A stretch of 64,000 nucleotides of DNA. Source: a virus. The stretch spans positions 82,491-146,490 of IMG/VR virus record IMGVR_UViG_3300013104_000002. One strand, written 5' to 3'. This document shows positions 23,681 to 30,946 of the stretch, one piece after another. Made by a program: the position numbers and the translations under genes. Every line of letters begins with the position of its first letter. Position 1 is the first letter of the stretch. The notes under the pieces were generated by a model. That model saw nothing but the letters and a program-made list of their open reading frames with translations, was not told the origin of the DNA and made no database searches.

Positions 23681-23942
23681 ACACACAAGAACATTTACAA
23701 AAGAAGATATCGAAGATCTAGGATTCGAATATTTAAGAAAAGAAGGTGATAAAACCGTATACCTAAATAAAAATGGAAAAGATGAATGTATTTATTTTAA
23801 AGATGTTGTAGAAAACAATTACGGTAAATATGTAGCTATTGAAAATAATTGCGGGGATTTTTATTTTAAAGGTTGGATTACAGATAAAAATGCACTGAAA
23901 TTAATTTTAAAACAAATAGGAGTTTATACAATTTCGGGCTAA
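23676..23942 (+). CDS. ORF with no ATG/GTG/TTG start, about 88 aa
   Basis: An open, coding-like frame (TRTFTKEDIEDLGFEYLRKE; then NNYGKYVAIENNCGDFYFKG) extends from TAA 23661 to TAA 23940-23942. The only candidate starts are ATA 23664 and ATT 23676; ATT overlaps the preceding stop as ATTAG, the same kind of overlap seen elsewhere with ATG. AUU initiation is the simplest reading, a mutated start the alternative. Product not recognised. Confidence 0.5.
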   Translation: MRHTRTFTKEDIEDLGFEYLRKEGDKTVYLNKNGKDECIYFKDVVENNYGKYVAIENNCGDFYFKGWITDKNALKLILKQIGVYTISG

Positions 23943-23946
23943 AAGA

Positions 23947-23976
23947 AAACCCTCTAAGTTAATTCTTGGAGGGTTT
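23947..23976. terminator. Bidirectional terminator between convergent genes
   Basis: AAACCCTC 23947-23954 pairs with GAGGGTTT 23969-23976, with AAG/CTT continuing the stem inside. It is flanked by A/T runs on both sides and lies exactly between the rightward and leftward units. Confidence 0.75.
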
Positions 23977-23982
23977 ATTATT

Positions 23983-24492
23983 TTAAGTAAACTGTGTAAA
24001 CCATTTATCTGTTATATAATTATTTTCATCTATGAAAGTATCCACCATAGAATTTTTCATGGAATATAATAGATTTAGATGTTCTAATAGCTCTGTTTTT
24101 GTGTATAGTTTTTCTACTTGTTTTGCGGATTTTGTTTTTAGATATTCTGTGTAAGGTAGGAACACTTTATATTTCCACTTACATTCTGAATGATTTTGGT
24201 TTATATTGTTTGGATTCACTTCTCTTCCTGTGGAATTTATTAGTTGGTGTTTAACATCTAAAGTTTCAACTTGTAAATTTCCCGCCAAAAAAGATAATAC
24301 AGAAGAATCAATTTTCTGAACACCTAATTGTTTATCTGAAGACATAATAACTTTTTGACACAAAATGTTCAAGTTAATTGTAGAAAATCTTTTAAACAAA
24401 ACTTCTCCATTACACACCCAATCACCATTTAAAATTTTTTCTTTTGGATCCGTTATATAAATCTCTCCGTTAATTCTGTGTATGTTTTTCAT
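23983..24492 (-). CDS. Hypothetical protein, 169 aa
   Basis: Not recognised. Last gene of a three-gene leftward operon. Strand-rich first part (GEIYITDPKEKILNGDWVCN) and a helical tail (KLYTKTELLEHLNLLYSMKN). No motif identified. Confidence 0.7.
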   Translation of the reverse strand: MKNIHRINGEIYITDPKEKILNGDWVCNGEVLFKRFSTINLNILCQKVIMSSDKQLGVQKIDSSVLSFLAGNLQVETLDVKHQLINSTGREVNPNNINQNHSECKWKYKVFLPYTEYLKTKSAKQVEKLYTKTELLEHLNLLYSMKNSMVDTFIDENNYITDKWFTQFT

Positions 24493-24494
24493 AT

Positions 24495-24797
24495 TTATTT
24501 TATATTTTCTGTTGGGTAAGCATTGATAATAGACTCTTTGTTAACTTTCCACATTTGGCGTGTTCCAAGTATATCATAGGATTCTCCAAGTTCTACTAGT
24601 TTATACTTAGACCCTTTTCTATCTGGTCTTACAAATAAATCAATTCTGTTTGTCTTACTAGCTTCTGATAAAGCTTGTTCTACGTGATATTTTGCAAATT
24701 CAATCATTGCTTTTTGCACTCCCTCCATTTGAGAAGTATCTCCATATTTACCAAAGACTTCATCTAACTTATCTAATAAGTAATTTTCTGCTGTCAT
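24495..24797 (-). CDS. Hypothetical protein, 100 aa
   Basis: Not recognised in function. The helix MIEFAKYHVEQALSEASKTN is a pattern I have seen in many short proteins of Bacteroidota phages. Two bases separate it from the next leftward gene. Confidence 0.7.
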   Translation of the reverse strand: MTAENYLLDKLDEVFGKYGDTSQMEGVQKAMIEFAKYHVEQALSEASKTNRIDLFVRPDRKGSKYKLVELGESYDILGTRQMWKVNKESIINAYPTENIK

Positions 24798-24820
24798 ATT
24801 TATTTGTTTTTATATTTTTA

Positions 24821-24834
24821 TTTCGCGCGAAAAA
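24821..24834 (-). promoter_or_regulatory. T-run plus GC-box intergenic motif
   Basis: On the minus strand TTTTTCGCGCGAAA stands between a stop and the next start. The same motif recurs in rightward intergenic spacers (31272, 31582, 32073, 36205, 44761 and others), in the same orientation relative to the genes. Function unknown. Confidence 0.4.
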
Positions 24835-24837
24835 GAA

Positions 24838-25209
24838 TTAAACAGGAGGAACTAACTGCAATCCTTCAAATAATCCAGCTTCTAAAGCATCTTCATAAGT
24901 ATCGTACTCAATATTAAAATTAGGATTGCTGCCATTTTCACCAGTTTTTAAAATACTAACTAGGTATTTACTATTATATGGTAGAATTTGTATATGGATA
25001 TCATGGACTTCTCTAAGCCAACGTTGTAATAAAGATTGTGTTGGTGCCGAATACAACTCATCTTCAAAAAACTGTTCGGGATCAGAATAAAAGGGTAATT
25101 CTGGTTCAAACTTACCAAACTGATTATAACAACCATATCCTTTGACTAGAATGAGACCTTTTTCTTGTGCTAACTTAGCTGTTTCAAATTTTATTTTTTC
25201 TTCTTCCAT
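24838..25209 (-). CDS. Conserved phage protein of unknown function, 123 aa
   Basis: First gene of the leftward operon. Contains IKFETAKLAQEKGLILVKGY at the N-terminus, APTQSLLQRWLREVHDIHIQ in the middle and YDTYEDALEAGLFEGLQLV near the end, a combination I know from many phage and prophage proteins annotated as hypothetical. No enzyme motif. Confidence 0.75.
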   Translation of the reverse strand: MEEEKIKFETAKLAQEKGLILVKGYGCYNQFGKFEPELPFYSDPEQFFEDELYSAPTQSLLQRWLREVHDIHIQILPYNSKYLVSILKTGENGSNPNFNIEYDTYEDALEAGLFEGLQLVPPV

Positions 25210-25227
25210 AATTTAATTTTTAAAACA

Positions 25228-25259
25228 CAAATATACAACATTAAAATAATATACACAAC
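25228..25259 (-). promoter_or_regulatory. Strong Bacteroidota-type promoter, leftward
   Basis: Minus strand: GTTG at 25256-25259, 20-base spacer, perfect TATATTTG at 25228-25235. Start near 25221, driving the leftward three-gene operon. Confidence 0.8.
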
Positions 25260-25337
25260 AAAAAGTCCAAGAAAATACCCCACCTTATTAAAAAGGATAC
25301 CCCCCTGTTTATTAAAACCAAAAAAGTCGGTAGAAAA

Positions 25338-25369
25338 ATTGGAAATAAGAAATAATAATCGTATATTTG
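25338..25369 (+). promoter_or_regulatory. Strong Bacteroidota-type promoter, possibly leaderless
   Basis: ATTG at 25338-25341, 20-base spacer, perfect TATATTTG at 25362-25369. The start codon ATG 25374 is only 5 bases after the -7 box, at the place where transcription should begin, so the mRNA may be leaderless. Confidence 0.75.
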
Positions 25370-25373
25370 TCAC

Positions 25374-25934
25374 ATGGATAAAATAAAAGCATTTGAGTAT
25401 TTAATTCTAAAATTAGTAGAATGGTACGGAGATAATAATGACATGGGAACTCTTAAGAGCCTAAAACTTCTTTGGTTTGTATCAGTTGTTGAAGCAAATA
25501 AAGATTCTAAAGATAGTTTAATTGATAAAGTATTTGATAATTTTCATGCAATGCCTTATGGACATGTTGAAAAGGATATTTATGAAGCAATCCGTGGCAA
25601 AAAAATAAAAAACATAGAGCTGAAAAGTAATACCGCCAATATATTAAATAAGGATAGAATATTAGAAACCGATAAAGAGATTAGAGAATTAATAGATAAG
25701 AGTATTGAAAAATTTAAAATATTAGCTCCTGAATATATAAACCTACTTTCGTTTGATCTGGTTATTTTAAGTCAAAGATGGTATTCATGGAAGTATTACT
25801 ATAAAAAAGCCAGACAAAAAGATAAGTTCTCAGAGAAAATACCAAATGAAATAATAAAAAACGAATTCAAATACTATGAGACTTATAACGAAAATGTTAT
25901 TTACAGACTTCTGTGTGGGAGGACTATACCATAA
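25374..25934 (+). CDS. Panacea / DUF4065 (SocA-like) antitoxin-domain protein, 186 aa
   Basis: The N-terminal part LKSLKLLWFVSVVEANKDSK, the segment FDNFHAMPYGHVEKDIYEAI and the helical remainder follow the DUF4065 pattern (KL.KLLYF...F.a..yGPV...vy). Proteins with this domain act as chaperone-like antitoxins or proteolytic adaptors paired with varied toxins. Here the gene stands alone with its own promoter and no co-directional partner; its only neighbour is the divergent operon at 23983-25209. A phage-borne antitoxin could neutralise a host toxin-based abortive defence (inference). Confidence 0.6.
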   Translation: MDKIKAFEYLILKLVEWYGDNNDMGTLKSLKLLWFVSVVEANKDSKDSLIDKVFDNFHAMPYGHVEKDIYEAIRGKKIKNIELKSNTANILNKDRILETDKEIRELIDKSIEKFKILAPEYINLLSFDLVILSQRWYSWKYYYKKARQKDKFSEKIPNEIIKNEFKYYETYNENVIYRLLCGRTIP

Positions 25935-26400
25935 CTCTCCAATCAGCCAGGCACTTTTTCCCTCCATACCCACCTTAGTATTGTTTCGGTTTTATCTGTC
26001 CTTAGAAAGCCGATTTTTACTTTTCGTTTCCAGATTTATTTTTAGTTGTTAGTTACTTTTATTTTGTTTCTTAGTTACTTGCTTAGTTACTTTTTATCTG
26101 TTTTTATATTGTTTTTCGCAGAATTTTTTAGCTCCTGTTTATTTTATATTTTCATTAGTATAATTTAAATAGGATTTTTTGTTTTTATAATCAAATTGTT
26201 TTTGCCCGAAATTATAATATATGAACGCATGTGCGCGTACAATACGAAATTCTTTTTTAATATCCTAGTGTTTTTTATTTTTTATTAAGTTATTTTCGCC
26301 GTTTCTTTGTAGTGTTGAAAGGGTAGTGGGTTACTAACCAACTAAACAAAGTTCTTATAAGTAAAAGATTTTTAATAAACAAATTTATTTTTAATTATTT
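25935..26400. other. T-rich intergenic region with short direct repeats
   Basis: No convincing gene on either strand. The plus strand is T-rich, opposite to the A-rich coding strand of the flanking genes. TTAGTTACTT occurs three times (26049-26058, 26071-26080, 26083-26092). A GC-rich island with ACGCATGTGCGCGT stands at 26225-26238. It could be a replication or regulatory region, or hold the remains of a leftward gene. Confidence 0.45.
26049..26092 (+). repeat. Three direct repeats of TTAGTTACTT
   Basis: Perfect 10-base copies at 26049, 26071 and 26083, spaced 22 and 12 bases apart (start to start). Iteron-like arrangement in a T-rich non-coding region. Confidence 0.6.
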
Positions 26401-26406
26401 TTGTTT

Positions 26407-26719
26407 TATCTTTACAAAAGAATTAAGGATTACAAGTTATTTGACATATTGACAAGCGGTGTTACAAGTATCATATAAAGCTACTATTAATTTAGAAAGT
26501 GATTGCAGGGTGCGAACAAAGGTACACGCTTAATTTATCGGATTAAAACAATACTCTATTTATTAGAGAATCATATAAACATATATTAATGGCTTAATGT
26601 AAAGCCTTTTCTTATTCTTTTTTGTCGGCGAAATGCGGGAAAAGAAAACAAAGCCCTTGCAATTTAGTTGTAGCATCGAAGCAACGAGGGCGCAATTAAC
26701 AATTTAAAACAAAAACATT
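26407..26719 (+). promoter_or_regulatory. Putative promoter box and structured 5' leader of the small-gene array
   Basis: A TATCTTTAC box at 26407-26415 is like the one at 40906. About 300 bases follow without a gene and with hairpins at 26554-26558/26564-26568, 26591-26595/26602-26606 (followed by a T-rich run, terminator-like) and 26653-26660/26681-26691 (8 bp with a 3-base bulge), the last ending 28 bases before ATG 26720. Suggests an attenuator-like leader; no ligand is suggested. Confidence 0.45.
26591..26629 (+). terminator. Terminator-like hairpin inside the leader
   Basis: GGCTT 26591-26595 pairs with AAGCC 26602-26606, then TTTTCTTATTCTTTTTT. Because genes follow downstream from the same strand, it may act as an attenuator. 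Confidence 0.5.
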
Positions 26720-27040
26720 ATGTTAGATATTATAGTAATTCCAGCAAAAAGATTTTATTATTTACATTTAGAAGGTAATAAATACAGATTATTAGAGGAT
26801 ACAGGTAAAACAATCAATAAACATAGAATTATGTTAAACGTTGGCTATCCTAATGTAAAGACTTTTATAAAACAAAGTCAGGTTAATACTTTAAGTAATT
26901 GTGAAAGGTTATTCGAAGCTACTTTTAACAGACTACCAATTGACGAAAAAGGTTATCATATTGGAAAGTTTCACAAATTAGACAACATTGATTTTTTTGA
27001 AATGTTAGAAACTAAAAGAAAGTTATTATGCAAGAATTAG
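26720..27040 (+). CDS. Hypothetical protein, 106 aa
   Basis: First gene of the long small-gene array. Not recognised. Basic alpha/beta protein (LDIIVIPAKRFYYLHLEGNK; FNRLPIDEKGYHIGKFHKLD). Follows the structured leader. Confidence 0.75.
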   Translation: MLDIIVIPAKRFYYLHLEGNKYRLLEDTGKTINKHRIMLNVGYPNVKTFIKQSQVNTLSNCERLFEATFNRLPIDEKGYHIGKFHKLDNIDFFEMLETKRKLLCKN

Positions 27041-27123
27041 AAAACTTTTTATTTTTTATATCAATTATAGGCGGTTTAATTATCGCCTTTTGTGTATTCT
27101 TATATTATAAATCTAAAGACTAA
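27028..27123 (+). CDS. Single-pass membrane peptide, 31 aa
   Basis: ATG 27028 to TAA 27121-27123; begins MQELENFLFFISIIGGLIIA, one hydrophobic helix and a short charged tail YYKSKD. Overlaps the previous gene by 13 bases. Very short, so moderate confidence. Confidence 0.5.
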   Translation: MQELENFLFFISIIGGLIIAFCVFLYYKSKD

Positions 27124-27147
27124 TTTCGGCAAAAAAGAAATAAAACA

Positions 27148-27264
27148 ATGAAACTAACAGACAAAACACAAGTAATAATAGGTTTAACTATACTTATTAT
27201 AACAATAATAGCAGGATTTATTTCTTTGCTTTATGTAATTGAATTATTAACATCTAAATTTTAG
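27148..27264 (+). CDS. Single-pass membrane peptide, 38 aa
   Basis: ATG 27148 to TAG 27262-27264; MKLTDKTQVIIGLTILIITI continues as one long hydrophobic helix. Similar in build to the 31-residue peptide just before it; could be holin-like or a membrane-targeting host modulator. Confidence 0.5.
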   Translation: MKLTDKTQVIIGLTILIITIIAGFISLLYVIELLTSKF

Positions 27265-27268
27265 TATT

Positions 27269-27481
27269 ATGGAAGCAATAATATATGGAGTATTAAACAG
27301 TGAATTATGTTTAATAGACACTTCAAAAACTGAAAGAGGTGCAAAACAATACGCAACAAGAAACGGTTATAATTTAATCGGTTTTAGGATTGGTTACAAT
27401 GCTTTTATTTTAGCCGAAAAAATCAACGGTAAATGGGAGCATAAAGATACTGCCTATACAGCTAATATAGTTAACAACTAA
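27269..27481 (+). CDS. Hypothetical protein, 70 aa
   Basis: Not recognised. ERGAKQYATRNGYNLIGFRI suggests a small alpha/beta fold with a helix that follows a first hairpin. Similar short proteins occur in Bacteroides phage regions. Confidence 0.7.
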   Translation: MEAIIYGVLNSELCLIDTSKTERGAKQYATRNGYNLIGFRIGYNAFILAEKINGKWEHKDTAYTANIVNN

Positions 27482-27492
27482 AAACATTTTTT

Positions 27493-27681
27493 ATGATACG
27501 AGAATTTATAATAGTAATAATAGGCTGTATTTTAGGCGTTTTTTCTATGACTTATTTTGCTTATAATGAGGGGCAAAAGAATAAAGAAAAGGAAATTATT
27601 AAAAGAGCATTACAAATAAATAAAGACTGCTACAATCAAACAGATTTAGATATAATAATTTTTAACGAATCACAATTATGA
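27493..27681 (+). CDS. Membrane-anchored small protein, 62 aa
   Basis: N-terminal hydrophobic helix (FIIVIIGCILGVFSMTYFA) followed by a charged tail. Possible membrane anchor; no lipobox. Confidence 0.65.
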   Translation: MIREFIIVIIGCILGVFSMTYFAYNEGQKNKEKEIIKRALQINKDCYNQTDLDIIIFNESQL

Positions 27682-27980
27682 AAACATTAGATATAAACGC
27701 AAAGACTTGGTTTGACAAAGTAAACGGTAATAGTTATTTTAGTGCCGTTATTACAATAGATTACGGAACGCCCGAACAAAAAGAAATTAAATTGCCTTTC
27801 CAATATGGTTATGGTTCACAATATGAAAGTGAAGCAAAAGCCGTATTAACTGAACATAATTATATAAGTCCTTCTTATGGGCAAAATTTATATACTTATT
27901 GTTTAGAGAATAATATAATACTACGTTCAAATAATATTAAAAACTGCCGTAAAAAAGATTTAAAACATGAAAATAACTAA
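27678..27980 (+). CDS. Hypothetical protein, 100 aa
   Basis: Not recognised in function. Begins MKTLDINAKTWFDKVNGNSY and continues with strands (ITIDYGTPEQKEIKLPFQYG), a beta-rich small domain seen in other phages. ATGA overlap with the preceding gene. Confidence 0.7.
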   Translation: MKTLDINAKTWFDKVNGNSYFSAVITIDYGTPEQKEIKLPFQYGYGSQYESEAKAVLTEHNYISPSYGQNLYTYCLENNIILRSNNIKNCRKKDLKHENN

Positions 27981-28125
27981 ACACCAAACCAAAGAATTAA
28001 CTTACTATGAATGTGAACCAATTAAAGGCTATCATTTATTTGCTTTCTCTTTTATTGCACTTTTAAGAGATTTATTTATTGTATATAAACTAACTATGTT
28101 TAACCCTAAAACAATCAAGAACTAA
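27967..28125 (+). CDS. Hypothetical protein, 52 aa
   Basis: ATG 27967 to TAA 28123-28125, overlapping both neighbours (TAATG at the end). Contains a hydrophobic stretch FAFSFIALLRDLFIVYKL, so possibly membrane-associated. Not recognised. Confidence 0.6.
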   Translation: MKITKHQTKELTYYECEPIKGYHLFAFSFIALLRDLFIVYKLTMFNPKTIKN

Positions 28126-28316
28126 TGACATTTCTAAAATCACAAAGTACACTTGCATACAGGCTACTAAAGAACGAAAAAACAAAGCTTTATTATATTC
28201 GCCGTATAAAAGATAAAAAGACAGTTTTAATAGGCGACAACGACAAAGCAGAGCCGTTTATTTTATATGGTTTGGCGGAAAATAAAGAAGAAATAAAAGA
28301 ATTATTTAAAAATTAA
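28125..28316 (+). CDS. Hypothetical protein, 63 aa
   Basis: Not recognised. Basic, strand-rich (LAYRLLKNEKTKLYYIRRIK). Start overlaps the preceding stop by one base. Confidence 0.65.
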   Translation: MTFLKSQSTLAYRLLKNEKTKLYYIRRIKDKKTVLIGDNDKAEPFILYGLAENKEEIKELFKN

Positions 28317-28321
28317 ATACA

Positions 28322-28522
28322 ATGGAAAACGAAATAGTATTTGAAGATTGTGATACACCAACAACAATTGCTAAAAAGACGGTTGATATTTTTGTTGGCA
28401 CTAATGAACTAAAGCCACGACTTAAAAAGTTAGGGATTGATTACGTGAGAGTTCAGCGAGGTTTGAAAGTAGTTTATATTTTGCGGGGGAAACAAATAGG
28501 AAAATTAGAAATAACTTTATAA
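28322..28522 (+). CDS. Hypothetical protein, 66 aa
   Basis: Not recognised. Mixed small protein (KKTVDIFVGTNELKPRLKKL) with a strand-rich C-terminus (RVQRGLKVVYILRGKQIGKL). Confidence 0.65.
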   Translation: MENEIVFEDCDTPTTIAKKTVDIFVGTNELKPRLKKLGIDYVRVQRGLKVVYILRGKQIGKLEITL

Positions 28523-28566
28523 AAAAGATTATATTTGTATAGCAAACATTTAAAAACAAAAAAGAC

Positions 28567-28899
28567 ATGAAAGCAAAAATAAAAGCATTAGCAAATTTCT
28601 TAGATTGTAAAAAGAAAGAAATTGAACAAGGTTACAACGAAAACACCTTCGAACATGAAGGAGAAGAGTATCTTGTTGTTACAGATAGCGAAGCAGACGA
28701 TCTTTGGGAAGAGGATTTAGATAACTACATTGAAGAGTTTATTTACCCTCAATTTAAAGAAATAGGTTTACAGGAAAGATATTTTGACGAAGAGGCTTGG
28801 AAAAATGATGCAAAATATGATGGTCGAGCACATTCTCTGGCTCGATATGATGGTAACGAATACGAACAAGACGGATTTTATATTTATAGAACCAATTAA
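28567..28899 (+). CDS. Hypothetical acidic protein, 110 aa
   Basis: Not recognised in function. Very acidic (GEEYLVVTDSEADDLWEEDL) with a C-terminal SLARYDGNEYEQDGFYIYR pattern; related small proteins are known to me from phages of diverse hosts. Acidic DNA-mimic behaviour is conceivable but unproven. Confidence 0.7.
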   Translation: MKAKIKALANFLDCKKKEIEQGYNENTFEHEGEEYLVVTDSEADDLWEEDLDNYIEEFIYPQFKEIGLQERYFDEEAWKNDAKYDGRAHSLARYDGNEYEQDGFYIYRTN

Positions 28900-28900
28900 C

Positions 28901-29029
28901 ATGCAACTACAAACCAAAATCGATTTAGAAACTAAATATAGGTTTATTTTTCGGCAAAATAAAATAACAAAAGCTGATATAAAAACCGCAAACAAAATAT
29001 TAATACAGTTAAAAAATATAAAGTCATGA
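28901..29029 (+). CDS. Hypothetical protein, 42 aa
   Basis: The frame is open further upstream but overlaps the previous gene; ATG 28901, 2 bases after its stop, is chosen. Basic helical peptide (MQLQTKIDLETKYRFIFRQN). ATGA overlap with the next gene. Confidence 0.55.
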   Translation: MQLQTKIDLETKYRFIFRQNKITKADIKTANKILIQLKNIKS

Positions 29030-29304
29030 ACTGGAAACAAAAAATAAAAGCCTATTTAAGAAAAGGGAATATCGAAAGGGCGCAAAAAGATAAACAGGAA
29101 AGAGTCAAACAAATCTTAGACTTAATAAAAAAAGACAAAGACCCAAAAGAACAAATAAAGACTTTAGAGAGAGTAACAGAACGTTACAACCTCTACTTAT
29201 CAGATTATAAAAACAACGCCTTAAAAGAACTACAGACAGTTAAATACAGGGTTGAAAGTGAGGTCGATGTTATCGAATGTTATTTGGGCGGTAAAACAAT
29301 TTAA
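29026..29304 (+). CDS. Hypothetical helical protein, 92 aa
   Basis: Not recognised. Lysine-rich helices (KAYLRKGNIERAQKDKQERV; LKTLERVTERYNL-type coils). Likely coiled coil. Confidence 0.65.
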   Translation: MNWKQKIKAYLRKGNIERAQKDKQERVKQILDLIKKDKDPKEQIKTLERVTERYNLYLSDYKNNALKELQTVKYRVESEVDVIECYLGGKTI

Positions 29305-29315
29305 AAATAAAGATT

Positions 29316-29480
29316 ATGAAACCATTTGATGAATTAGTAGAAGAAACAGTAAAAAGCCTTATTAATGGAAATACAGAAAACATTTTAAGTGATGATGTAT
29401 TTAAGGCAGTACAGAAAAGATTAAGAGAAATTAAAACTAATTGTACTCTAGTTTTAAAGCAAATGAAAGAATCAAAATAA
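29316..29480 (+). CDS. Hypothetical protein, 54 aa
   Basis: ATG 29316 to TAA 29478-29480, starting MKPFDELVEETVKSLINGNT. Helical, not recognised. Confidence 0.6.
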   Translation: MKPFDELVEETVKSLINGNTENILSDDVFKAVQKRLREIKTNCTLVLKQMKESK

Positions 29481-29495
29481 TTTAAAACTTATATT

Positions 29496-29607
29496 ATGAA
29501 AACTAATAAATACACTATGTATTCCAGATGATACTTATTTAAAAACTGTATCTAATAATTTACAAGTCATTAAGGAATATTCTTTTTTTGATTGCACTGT
29601 TTCTTAA
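29496..29607 (+). pseudogene. Small ORF remnant with frameshift
   Basis: ATG 29496 reads only 11 codons to TGA, while another frame from about 29519 reads IPDDTYLKTVSNNLQVIKEY and ends at TAA 29605-29607. One indel near 29515-29525 would give a 36-codon gene. Low information, may be a decayed gene. Confidence 0.35.
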
Positions 29608-29658
29608 TCACTAACATCTGAACTAAATATAAAATCATTTAACTTAATAGTTTTTATC

Positions 29659-30045
29659 ATGCAAACACAAATAGACAATACAGAAAATAATATATTAATA
29701 GCAAAGTTCTTAGGCTGGAAAGAACAAACAGACCCAACAAGAAGATGGTTTACACAGTTCTTTAATGAGTATGGAGAGCGAAAAGGAGGAACAAACAAAG
29801 AACCTTTATTATTTCATTCTGATTGGAACTGGCTTATGTTAGCAGTAGAAAAGATAAACAGCTTTGAAAGTGGTCGTTTTACCGTTCAAATTAATTCAAT
29901 GGATACTTATATCCACGATTTAGTAAAAGGAGGTTATATTTTTCAATCTGAGTGTAAATGGCAAACTTATGAGCTTATTAATTCAGTTTATGAAGCAGTA
30001 ATAGAGTTTATAAAATGGTATAACGAACAACAAAAGGCGGGATAA
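29659..30045 (+). CDS. Conserved small phage protein, 128 aa
   Basis: I recall Bacteroidota phage proteins with this order: ILIAKFLGWKE near residue 13, LLFHSDWNWLMLAVEKINSF in the middle and AVIEFIKWYNEQ at the end. Function unknown. The ORF at 34762 looks like a distant relative (FAEFMGI; FSFDWNKVHELKEFI). Confidence 0.75.
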   Translation: MQTQIDNTENNILIAKFLGWKEQTDPTRRWFTQFFNEYGERKGGTNKEPLLFHSDWNWLMLAVEKINSFESGRFTVQINSMDTYIHDLVKGGYIFQSECKWQTYELINSVYEAVIEFIKWYNEQQKAG

Positions 30046-30066
30046 AAGAATAAAACAGAAATTACT

Positions 30067-30285
30067 ATGACAACAGACCAAATAAAAGAAAAGCTTTGCG
30101 AATATGATGAACGCAATCCAAACTACAATAAAGACTATCCTAAAGTAAAAGAAGAATGCTACTGCGATAACTGTTTCTATGGGGGACATTATTTAGCAGA
30201 AGAATTATTAAAAGTCATTGCAGAACTCGAAAAAGAAAAAGAAGATTTTAAAATTCTTGAAAAATGCTATCTTGGTATTGAATAA
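30067..30285 (+). CDS. Cysteine-motif hypothetical protein, 72 aa
   Basis: ECYCDNCFYGGHYLAEEL at residues 29-46 has a CxCxxC cluster, perhaps a metal site. Helical C-terminus. Not recognised. Confidence 0.65.
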   Translation: MTTDQIKEKLCEYDERNPNYNKDYPKVKEECYCDNCFYGGHYLAEELLKVIAELEKEKEDFKILEKCYLGIE

Positions 30286-30290
30286 TTTTC

Positions 30291-30298
30291 TATATTTG
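30291..30298 (+). promoter_or_regulatory. Possible -7 box TATATTTG
   Basis: Perfect TATATTTGC at 30291-30299, but no TTG box at the right distance (CTTG at 30271 leaves only 16 bases). May be a weak promoter for the ORF at 30338. Confidence 0.4.
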
Positions 30299-30304
30299 CA
30301 CCTT

Positions 30305-30562
30305 AAATCAATGTTTAACGGCAAAAAAACTTATTAAATGGGTTATATAGCAAGAGAAATAAGGACAAATAAGGTATATTATAGTAAAGGAGCAAACAAA
30401 TTAGCGGATAAAATAGGCTGTAACTACTCAACTATAACAAAATACTTCTCTAAACAACAAAATAAAGGAACGGAAAAGGAAATAAAAGGCTTTATTATAT
30501 CTGAAACAATAGATTTAACTAACCAAAACCGAGGAAATAATATAAAAATCAATGTTTAACGG
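30305..30562 (+). repeat. 17-bp direct repeat flanking one ORF
   Basis: AAATCAATGTTTAACGG occurs at 30305-30321 and again at 30546-30562, followed in both copies after four bases by AAAACTT. The second copy includes the last codons of the ORF at 30338. The ORF may have been inserted or duplicated by recombination. Confidence 0.65.
30338..30559 (+). CDS. NUMOD1-like helix-turn-helix protein, 73 aa
   Basis: KVYYSKGANKLADKIGCNYS (12-31) followed by TITKYFSKQQ and GFIIS resembles the NUMOD1 DNA-binding repeat that accompanies homing endonucleases. It stands without a nuclease domain between direct repeats, so it may be a remnant or a stand-alone regulator. Confidence 0.55.
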   Translation: MGYIAREIRTNKVYYSKGANKLADKIGCNYSTITKYFSKQQNKGTEKEIKGFIISETIDLTNQNRGNNIKINV

Positions 30563-30604
30563 GAATAAAACTTCCTATTCGGCGCAAAATAAAAAATAAA
30601 ACAG

Positions 30605-30823
30605 ATGAAAACAATCAAACAATGGTTAGAAACATTAGAAGAACCATACAAAACAGAAGCTTTAAATAACTCATACTCTTCAAATGAAGCTATAGAAGTA
30701 ATGTCCCTATCAGAAGCTTTGAAATGGGCTTTTACTTGGTCAGTTACCAATGAAGGTCACTACTATTGGTGTAATTTACATTCAATAAATCTAAATTCAG
30801 AAAGATTTGAACAGGAAAGTTAA
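30605..30823 (+). CDS. Hypothetical protein, 72 aa
   Basis: Not recognised. Helical start MKTIKQWLETLEEPYKTEAL and a Trp-rich segment WAFTWSVTNEGHYYWCNLHS; I recall similar short proteins in Bacteroides phages. Confidence 0.7.
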   Translation: MKTIKQWLETLEEPYKTEALNNSYSSNEAIEVMSLSEALKWAFTWSVTNEGHYYWCNLHSINLNSERFEQES

Positions 30824-30946
30824 TAGGTGTACAACCCCAACCCACAATAAATTTGACTTTCAAACAAGGGCAAAAAAGTGAATTTAACTTAAAAACAACA
30901 AAAATCAGGCGAAAATAGTGATTTTTTACCTATTCAAATATAAAGT

